A DNA stretch of 64,000 bases, from the NCBI RefSeq assembly GCF_900115545.1, contig NZ_FOWV01000002.1, positions 558,001 through 622,000 on the forward strand. Direction: 5' to 3'. The DNA comes from Ralstonia sp. NFACC01 (GTDB lineage: Bacteria; Pseudomonadota; Gammaproteobacteria; Burkholderiales; Burkholderiaceae). Positions 58,701 to 64,000 of this stretch are shown in pieces; within the stretch, counting starts at the first letter, position 1; each line of letters begins with the position of its first letter. The position numbers were made by a program, and so were the translations under genes. Below the pieces are notes generated by a model that did no database searches, was not told the origin of the DNA, and saw only the letters and a program-made list of their open reading frames with translations.

Positions 58701-61700
58701 CAAGCAGCGCCTGCTGCGATTCGAGTGCCGATTCGGCGCCACGCGGCCCAAGCTCGGGCACCACGCGTTGTACCGGCGTGCTGCCCGGGTCGGGCGCCAC
58801 GCCCGGCATGCGCATGCCGGAAGCAGCCAGGTTGGCCGCCGCCGCCTCGTAGGCCTGCCGCTGCGATGCGCCATGCTGGCGCGCCACGCCCATGCCGGCA
58901 CCCATGAGCCCCGCCGAGGTGAAGAACTGCACCCAGTCTTCGCCCGTGGCCTGGCCGTTGGATGTCGCCAGCGACTGCCCCTGGTGCAGCATCGCCGCGA
59001 GGTTGGTGTTGAGCGCGCCGGTACCCATCAGTCGATAGGCGAGGGCGCCGCCGCCCAGGAACCGCAGCCCGGCCAGCCGACGCAGGCGTGCGGGCAACCT
59101 GGCGAGCACGTCCGCCCGGTTGAGTAGCGGGATGGCCTCATTCAGCCGCTGCAAGCGTAGCGTGCCCTGCGTGAGGTCTGCGACGACGCCCGGGTTGCGC
59201 GTGACGCCGAACACGGCATTCAGCCGTTGCGCCGCGTTGGCGGTTGCCGCGGGCGACCCATACAGCGCGTGGCTGAGCACGGCGTTGGTGAGGTTGTTCT
59301 GGAACGGGCGCAAGGCCCAGCGATTGTCATTGAGCAGGCTGATGCGCGCGGCATCTTCCGCGCTGGCGCCGCGCGTGATGCGCACAGCGTTGATCGCCTC
59401 CATGAAGTCGGCGTTGTAGGCGCCCACGCGCGCTGCGGCCACGGCCGTGCGATTCACGAGCCCGCCTACGCCGGCCGCACCGCCCAGCACGTTGGCACCC
59501 AGGCCCACCCAGTTCCACGGGTCTTCACGACCCTTGGCGGTGGAGAGCGCATTGATCGAGTGTGCCGCCCCTGCCACGGCCGTCACCGCAAAGTACGCAT
59601 CGGCCAAGTTCGACAGCACCACGGCCCACAGCGCAGCGGTCTCCGGTTGCACGACGGTGGTGATGATGCCTGCCGCCACCGTCAGGCCGATCTCCAGATC
59701 GGTCTTCAGGTGTTCCCAGTTGTACCAGTGGTCGTCGGGCTTGTAGGTCTTCCAGTAACCGTCGTCGGTCATCAGATTGCCGTTGGCGTCGACCACCCAG
59801 TGCGGCTGGGCGATCAGCAGGCCGCGATCCAGCCCGCTGTGCGATTGCCAGTCGCCATAGCCGTTGCGCACGGTGGTATCGGCCGGGCCCACGTCGATAT
59901 AGCGCCCGTCGGTGCCGATGCCCTCCATGATGGCCAGGCGCTTGGCGTCGCCCTTGCCCTCGCGGTTGTCCCACCATTGCATCGACAGCGAGGTGAGTGC
60001 CACGGGCGTGGCGCCGCTGGGCGTGTTCACGCCTTCGCCGTGCATGAGCTGGCTGGCCACCTGTGCCAGTGTGGTCTTGTGGCCCTTGTGGTCGTAGACG
60101 ACTTCGTTGCCGCTGTATTCCGCAAACTGGCCGTCGGCCATGGCTTGCTGCTCGTCCAGTGAGCGTGCCGTGTATGTCGGGTCCAGCCCATATGCCTGAC
60201 CGACGGCGTTGTACACCTGGGCCTGGCTGGTGACGGTGTGCATGCCGTCTTGCCAAGGCAGCCCGACGGTGTTGCCGCTGGCCGTGACACCAGCGGTGGT
60301 GCCCGAGCTCACGCCTGCGGTGTCGGGCGCCCAGTGCAGGTCGTTCTTCAGCGGTGGGCTCGCGTTCGGCTCGGCGTTGGCCGGCGTCGGCGGCTTGGGG
60401 GAATCTTTGAAGCCGGTCTCGCGCCGGATCTCCTTGCTGACGTCGTCGCCGATGTTGTCGCCGATGATGTCCTGCGTGAGCTGCATCGGGACGTTGTCGT
60501 CCTTCACATCCTTCAGTCCGAAATCCTGTCCGGTGACCACGGCCATGCCATCGCCGCCAACAAAGTACGTGGTGTTCAGCCGCGAATCCACCGATTCTGT
60601 GCCCAGCCCGCCGTTGTCGAGGGGCTTGAGCATCAGGCCCTCGATCTGCTTGCGCAGGTCGGTCATGTCCTGGTTGCGTGCGCCGCCCGCGGCCGCGTAA
60701 ATGCGCGACATGGCTTTCAGGTCAGTCACGTCCAGCTTGCCTTGGAACTGGCTGTGGTACAGCGCAGCGGCTAGGTCTGGCGCGACGCCGTTCATCTGAT
60801 CGGCCGCGGCGTTGGCCTGGTCTTTCTTGTCCTTGCCGAATACCTGGGCGCCGCTCTGCTGAAACAGCGACTGCGTTTGCGGCGCCTGGATCGTGTCGTC
60901 CAGCAGTTGCGCGTAGAAGATCGTGCCCTTGTAGACATCCAGCGACGTGCCCATGGCGCTGAGCCGGCCCTGGGGTGAATCCTTGCCGTCGTTGGCGGCG
61001 GTGCACATCATGGGCGCATGGTCGAGGATGGATTGCAGCGCGCGCTGCTGCAAGCCCGAGATGCTCGCGTCCCCCATGACCTGGTCGAACAGCGGGTCAC
61101 CGGACTGCATGCCGGCGAGCAGGCCCGTGAGCCGTTTGGCCGCCGCCGCGTCGCCCTTGCCCGGGCCACCGTTGGTTTGCAGGGCATGCGCGGCGATGTG
61201 CAGTACCTGTTGCGCGCCCAGCCCCGTCTGCCATTGCTGGAAGCTCGTCAGCAGTTGCTTGAACTCGGGCGAGTCCTTGCCGGTGCCGCGCGCCGCCTCC
61301 ATCTCGGGCGCGATGCCGGCCATGGTGACGGCGTTCTGCGCTTTCCACAGAGTATCGACGTTGTCGGGGTTGAGCTGCCAATCGCCATCTTCGGGTTTGT
61401 GGCCGGCGGCTACGTTCAGTGCCTGGTCGAGGTCGTTGTGATACGACTGCAGGGCGCGCGCGGCAGCGGCTTTGAGGTCTGCGTTGTCGGGCGCTTTGTC
61501 AGATTTGGCCTTGGCGTCCTGCCATGCCGCGTAGTCGGTGCGGGCCTGCGTAACCGCGCCGTCCAGTGCCTTCTGGTCGGGCTGAATGTCCTGCTTCATG
61601 ATGCCGGCCGTCACGCGCAGCACGTCCGGGTCGAGCACCTTCAGGTTGGCCAGGTCCTGGGCCCCGGCATCGACGGGGTCCTTTGTCGGGTCTTGGTAGT

Positions 61701-64000
61701 AGTCCTCCAGATGTTGCTGCGCAGCCACCGTCAGTGCGGATTGCGTCAGCATCGCTTCGTTCTGTTCGTTGCCGCCGAGCCAGGCTCGCGTGGCGGCAAT
61801 GGCCTCGGGCATCGTCATGCCGCTGGCCACCAGTTGGCCCAGATGGGCGGTGGTGTCGGGCTGGGCGCCGTCGCGCTGCGTGTCGGGCGTTTTGGCATCC
61901 GGCGTTGCCGCCACGTTGCCCGTGCGCAGGGCGTTCACGCCGTCCTGCAGGTCCTGTTCGGTAAAAAGCTGGTCTCCGTCGACGTCCTTGGTGGCCTGGT
62001 CGATGGGGTCGCTGGGGGTTTGGGGCTGCCCGGCCTTGTCCCCTGTCTTGTCGCCGGTGTTGTCCTGTTGCCGTGCAACGGTCACCGCCTGGGCACGTGC
62101 CAGTACCGCGGCCTGGGCCCACGTCTGGTTGCTGATGTCGGCGTTTGCCTTGTCGTTGCGAGCGGCATCGAGCGCCTTCTGCAGACCGGCCGCATCGGCT
62201 GTGCCGCCGCCCAGCGCCTTGTCCAACGCCGCCTGGGCCTTGGACAGGTGAGCCGCATCGTCCGGCCCGACTGGCACCGTGGGCGGCGATGGCTTCAGGC
62301 CGGTGTGCTTCTGCAGCGTTTTCGACAGCGCGCCGTTCGGGTCTTCATCGATGATGGTCTGGTACGGCGCCATCGATGCATTGTTGGCCTTGGCCAGGCC
62401 CAGCGTGTCGAACGGTGTGCTGGGCGGTGTGTAGCCGTTTTCCTTGTAGCGGTCCTGGTCGGCCTGCGCGTTGTAGAGGAAGGACCGCAGGCTGCCCATG
62501 ACATGGGCTGCGCCGTCGCTCTTCGGGCCGCCCAGCGCGTTGACGATGCGGCTGATGGGGCCGTAGTAATCGTCGCGCTTGTCCAGCGTTTGCATGGAGG
62601 GCGCGTAGACCTCGGGGTCGCCCGCTTTGATCTTGCTGTCGATCTTGCCTTGCAGGTTTTGGGTGTAGAGCGCCTGCGCCAGTTCAGGCGAGGCACGCTG
62701 CACGTCTTCGAGCAGCGCCGCGATGTCGCGCAGCTCACCTGGCGTGCCCACCTTTGTAATGTTGTCGTGCGTGATGCCGGCGTTCAGCACCGAGTTGACA
62801 AGGTCCTTGTACAGCACCGTGTCCTTGTAGCGCGATAGGGCGTTGCCTTCTGCCACCAGCGTGTCGTGCGGGTTCTTGCCGCTGGCTTGGGTGATGTCCT
62901 GCAGCGCGCCAGACTGGATGTCTTGCGTGCGTGCGTCGTCCATCACGCTCGCGTAGAGCGGGTCGGTGTTGGCCACGCCGCGCAACTGCTGGGTGAGCGC
63001 CTGCGCTGCTTTGAGGTTGCCGTCGGCGCCGACCGACGCGCGCGCGGCCAGCGCGGCGTCGACGATCTCAGCGGCGTGCAGGTCGTTCAGCACGCTGGCG
63101 GCGGCAGGGGCTCCTTGCGTGCCACTTGCGGCGCTGTTGCGTTGCGCGACCAGGCGCTCGGCAAGCAGGCGCCGATCGGTCTGGAGTGGATCGGCACGCC
63201 ACTGGCTGTCGGGCTGGCCGGCAGCGGCGTTCAGTTCATCGGAAAGGGCGGTGTGATAGGCCTGCTTGTCGCGCGCCAGCGTGGCCGCGTCGGCATTGGC
63301 GGCCTTATCTTTCTGCCAGGTCTCGAAGGCGGTCTGGGTGGCCTTGACGGTGTCGTCCAGGTTGGCGGCTGGCTTGAGCTCGACGTGCAGCGCCTTCACC
63401 ACGTTGTCGATGGTGGGTTTGGAGAAAATGCCGAGCCAGACGTCCTGCTTGGCAGCATTCTGGATGGGGTCGGCATCGGCCGGGACCTTGCCGTCTGCCA
63501 CGGCCTTTTCGGCTGCGATGGTCAGGGCGGCTTCGCTCAGGACCGTCTCGTTTTGTTCGCTGCCGCCAAGCTGGGCACGCGCCGCGTTGACGGCTTCGGC
63601 CTCTGTCATGCCGCCGTCCAGCCCCGCTTGAATGGCGGCCCGTGCGTCTTGCAGCGTCACGGCTTGCGTGGGCGGGGCCTGGTCGGTTGCCAGCGGTTTG
63701 TCGGACAGCGACTGCGTGGCGCTGTCCAGCGTCGTGTTGTCGAACACGTGCGTGAGGCCGACCTGGCTGGCGGCCTGCTTGAGCGAGTCGACCTTGGGTT
63801 GCGGCGTGGCCCGTGCCGGGCCGTTGTGCGCGGCCTGCAACAGGATGGCGGCCCGCGCAAGCGCATCTCTGCTGACTGAGGGCTGCGTCTGCTGAATTTT
63901 CTCAATGGCAGCCTTCAGCGCCGCCGTATCGTCGGGTGCCTTGCCCTGGAGCGCATTCTTCAGGGCCGTCTCGGCATCGGACACATCGCGCGCACTGGGG
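52777..64000 (-). CDS. Giant multidomain protein with DUF4781-like, HExxH and LysM regions (5' end outside window)
   Basis: More than 3,735 residues; the frame is open to the window edge, so the start is outside. Positions count from a GTG at 63984. The N-terminal part holds at least two repeats of about 590-600 residues (GGxEQNE motif near 125 and 724). A DUF4781-like region follows (about 1245-1515). A metalloprotease signature HEADH is at 2158-2162 with a GEASAQ glutamate 29 residues on. Residues about 2885-3185 resemble a TIM-barrel metal hydrolase (weak). Then come hydrophobic membrane segments (about 3275-3590), a Ser/Pro-rich stalk and a C-terminal LysM (YVVQQGDTLNGIADRYRTP). An effector or polymorphic toxin is plausible. 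Function not proven. Confidence 0.85.
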   Translation of the reverse strand, partial: PSARDVSDAETALKNALQGKAPDDTAALKAAIEKIQQTQPSVSRDALARAAILLQAAHNGPARATPQPKVDSLKQAASQVGLTHVFDNTTLDSATQSLSDKPLATDQAPPTQAVTLQDARAAIQAGLDGGMTEAEAVNAARAQLGGSEQNETVLSEAALTIAAEKAVADGKVPADADPIQNAAKQDVWLGIFSKPTIDNVVKALHVELKPAANLDDTVKATQTAFETWQKDKAANADAATLARDKQAYHTALSDELNAAAGQPDSQWRADPLQTDRRLLAERLVAQRNSAASGTQGAPAAASVLNDLHAAEIVDAALAARASVGADGNLKAAQALTQQLRGVANTDPLYASVMDDARTQDIQSGALQDITQASGKNPHDTLVAEGNALSRYKDTVLYKDLVNSVLNAGITHDNITKVGTPGELRDIAALLEDVQRASPELAQALYTQNLQGKIDSKIKAGDPEVYAPSMQTLDKRDDYYGPISRIVNALGGPKSDGAAHVMGSLRSFLYNAQADQDRYKENGYTPPSTPFDTLGLAKANNASMAPYQTIIDEDPNGALSKTLQKHTGLKPSPPTVPVGPDDAAHLSKAQAALDKALGGGTADAAGLQKALDAARNDKANADISNQTWAQAAVLARAQAVTVARQQDNTGDKTGDKAGQPQTPSDPIDQATKDVDGDQLFTEQDLQDGVNALRTGNVAATPDAKTPDTQRDGAQPDTTAHLGQLVASGMTMPEAIAATRAWLGGNEQNEAMLTQSALTVAAQQHLEDYYQDPTKDPVDAGAQDLANLKVLDPDVLRVTAGIMKQDIQPDQKALDGAVTQARTDYAAWQDAKAKSDKAPDNADLKAAAARALQSYHNDLDQALNVAAGHKPEDGDWQLNPDNVDTLWKAQNAVTMAGIAPEMEAARGTGKDSPEFKQLLTSFQQWQTGLGAQQVLHIAAHALQTNGGPGKGDAAAAKRLTGLLAGMQSGDPLFDQVMGDASISGLQQRALQSILDHAPMMCTAANDGKDSPQGRLSAMGTSLDVYKGTIFYAQLLDDTIQAPQTQSLFQQSGAQVFGKDKKDQANAAADQMNGVAPDLAAALYHSQFQGKLDVTDLKAMSRIYAAAGGARNQDMTDLRKQIEGLMLKPLDNGGLGTESVDSRLNTTYFVGGDGMAVVTGQDFGLKDVKDDNVPMQLTQDIIGDNIGDDVSKEIRRETGFKDSPKPPTPANAEPNASPPLKNDLHWAPDTAGVSSGTTAGVTASGNTVGLPWQDGMHTVTSQAQVYNAVGQAYGLDPTYTARSLDEQQAMADGQFAEYSGNEVVYDHKGHKTTLAQVASQLMHGEGVNTPSGATPVALTSLSMQWWDNREGKGDAKRLAIMEGIGTDGRYIDVGPADTTVRNGYGDWQSHSGLDRGLLIAQPHWVVDANGNLMTDDGYWKTYKPDDHWYNWEHLKTDLEIGLTVAAGIITTVVQPETAALWAVVLSNLADAYFAVTAVAGAAHSINALSTAKGREDPWNWVGLGANVLGGAAGVGGLVNRTAVAAARVGAYNADFMEAINAVRITRGASAEDAARISLLNDNRWALRPFQNNLTNAVLSHALYGSPAATANAAQRLNAVFGVTRNPGVVADLTQGTLRLQRLNEAIPLLNRADVLARLPARLRRLAGLRFLGGGALAYRLMGTGALNTNLAAMLHQGQSLATSNGQATGEDWVQFFTSAGLMGAGMGVARQHGASQRQAYEAAAANLAASGMRMPGVAPDPGSTPVQRVVPELGPRGAESALESQQALLARVQTDGAQGALNNNQVYRLYSRTGGVTGPEDTMPGEFYFPRLIALAEQRPEGAYTVSQADGAFVDSTMPTEGRARTTFYHFMREDGRVDPDAVTERVYVNAKTPHVLDVLDFLVRGVVDQPGRFPGIYAAKAAGPDAAGPRADNIVVYATDRAAVDRVVEALRHYQQQHPDYFHDTVPSMTEAQLRGVSTAAEPTPAMVDRLLSAIDRFAAGNTQFGTSDIGRTPSPEQSFGGIRAYAISLAQHDTVLAQQAAAQYGVPFDYSAALQKATSRRFAEIGIDPANPARNLGGPVSRPAGSPDYSGTGTQYRPHDGTYQTTPADRVTMSFGGAPLPPSAHALIGASDTLTRQLRLLHDAGWTVRLGHSNRGSAVDTERKTITLDANAPDAGALVYTLSHEADHAVKAELDLQGLQHHSEGSFVQTLLAGEASAQGNAFNVRDEVLAATGVDIGARAQMPQPLEQAYAQWDANNPEAYLRLAQTMASMRTSVAPDQTYVQYYASHWNGDAPGTPHMPAPATASGAQKAAQAAEWLDVKDLRTLRHVPGAEVPRLSDLANKAGSNTVLIALKGTSQPDGTPVIIATTQLRDDGTFAPPQAVRGSNVPKIVKRAVRGDNSAMHTARKGVDFYISPVSYERLQAFGGPSRINGDEGSHVLSPAADKIDTEVVDHIQQLGGAKRYKSVQEATSAAKDDNIIYVIDKKGGAPKGHAKRGTDGTWTYHVDAPMDGATVPERSLEAAFAKQQTHGARTLRSAPRGVRFVVSSVQPETVKELGGFLEPRTLWKRAEYGMPAFKPGEIAQATTTLNRQANGGFLRGRAAQLLQWRQRTLEEPVTTGTPLEASALGYANARMLPDTDAHALDYSGPNIVHLRDLVKQGWLEAGTHYIYVYKTGDNAGELGAHTPTGRLEPDGNALTWYGAWNKAAAQQNGTPAKELAVGHDSFGADTHFLLTRLPPDQFEAWQRSGTGLDIGVYQPVLSSTTTVALPPDAPKLGNLTRPLDEVELLAGKKDDPYASNVEFKSVKDHAPEVVMADAQLWRKIKLKLRVARDVAANTVSRRVPFAGKRIAQRYSAAATGDRHMVNTFLRSEFPLQARLAPMGRAYRLRDDPAKALAFIKKTGGAIPVISLVVDPYSLRAAVGKRQDPSFVRAAKQIDESNATIDHRNAQIKSGKGTDTKKLFLDDLHQSHLDKWLDLSAKTGVVIRLEFAPSRPHIGPNDHFTARTNDAYDNHVRLFSMLEKWGATHPDVSAPHVMVSFHGWDTVLEPVPGGGNAKLVEQVLERPTLPWVHMGLSYATNGADAIANERLNTAVADMVLRFEQDGAPTQGRLHGDDALTRVFERPSKSQYDAQNQVLLAEIARLGKQKYNLSDSDVNAIIDRVFNGNTSALVNRARATEIDFAKPLWEAKRRLGPTEKRANQFADQWKTEMGVAARPAGVKALPASARNPATPLPPWKDMVKAKALSVDASGELQSAGRVETTQTAQKGLAAPRQASAELNALGVAGAKPKGGASVRETVTVGASVVGGMGAVLIGIPGTGATTISLASNPSMLLLRVGRSAQVLHQATMATIERADPRVFSEATQTMVDRLVKALPNHKEKTEPDDLAKIEDRLRTFVAEANWSVHNIYQRLGNREITRTQSSEATQAVSADLVKQIQAIFSGTGLQQVHLGHPRTKLGYWGRQIAIGGYSMGLASYAHAMWAKAWTLGHDSAIWYVLPTGGTVASIAYTTGVLLGRGRNIDIEQRSRTVRGLDISADTLAATGGMLLAAAQMAGGDYIKGVPMLLSSGALGLSRFSSHFPNASEFVSKHKIAIALLPLSAYAFNLIKPLFMQDDKNKRPPGTSAVTPSPSASPSASASPSVSPSPSVSPSASLSPSSSPSSSASPTAPSTSQPPSTPATPQPTHSEYVVQQGDTLNGIADRYRTPLLHEAHVSDAQRQSMSDEQQVEAALAQLLQINPQFAHRNVGLIHPDEPIVIVP

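Noticed and set aside
57934-59127. Plus-strand open frame of 397 codons
   Set aside because: Antisense shadow within the giant gene.
61018-62838. Plus-strand open frame of 606 codons
   Set aside because: Antisense to the repeat region of the giant gene; no ribosome site or family resemblance.

Overview
The window reads as chromosome or megaplasmid sequence from a high-GC beta-proteobacterium of the Burkholderiaceae, most like Ralstonia. Pointers are the Burkholderiales-type trimeric porin, the paaABCDE order, a GH28 polygalacturonase beside a TRAP transporter and a GntR regulator, and dense GC-rich coding on both strands. The assignment is an inference from gene content. No rRNA gene, CRISPR array or complete insertion sequence was seen.

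Layout. 1-4724 (minus): ligase-associated DNA repair set (Lhr-like helicase, ATP-dependent ligase, MBL-fold exonuclease), each joined by a 4-bp start/stop overlap. 4769-8466: accessory stretch with a small exported protein, two related hypothetical proteins, a second exported protein, broken remnants of a phage tail gene and an integrase, a 50-bp imperfect direct repeat and a tRNA-like gene with an encoded CCA end. 8565-16338: PRISE-type reductase with a divergent LysR regulator, cheV behind a FliA-like promoter, a lipoprotein, a TetR regulator, two small enzyme-like proteins, an SRPBCC protein and a DHA2 drug exporter. 16410-21781: phenylacetyl-CoA epoxidase operon paaABCDE with an operator inside its promoter, its probable TetR repressor and a PcaD-like enol-lactonase. 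21893-27822: LysR regulator, methyltransferase, acyltransferase, an ECF42-type sigma factor with its DGPF partner and an exported protein. 27999-35323 (minus): a galacturonan module of polygalacturonase, TRAP transporter DctPQM, porin and GntR regulator, with tandem operator-like palindromes before the first gene. 35896-38199: a large metallophosphoesterase lipoprotein.

38356-50682 is a light-response island. It holds a LitR-like MerR regulator, a second-type folE, an FAD amine oxidoreductase, DUF1365, two cyclopropane-fatty-acid-synthase-like methyltransferases, DUF1295, DUF2878, two lipocalin lipoproteins, a chalcone-isomerase-like protein, an FeS-cluster photolyase and a TIGR01777 epimerase. 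Two promoters in it share the same TTGACG-N17-TTTCAT architecture, so the regulator operon and the photolyase operon are probably co-regulated. The set looks like coupled repair of light-damaged DNA and remodelling of membrane lipids.

50758-52659 carries a beta-carbonic anhydrase and a lipoprotein alpha/beta hydrolase. 52777 to the window end is one giant gene (over 3,700 codons, its start beyond the edge). Its product has tandem repeats of about 590-600 residues, a DUF4781-like region, an HExxH metalloprotease signature, a possible metal-dependent hydrolase region, membrane segments, a Ser/Pro stalk and a C-terminal LysM. It and the light island are the most interesting parts of the window.
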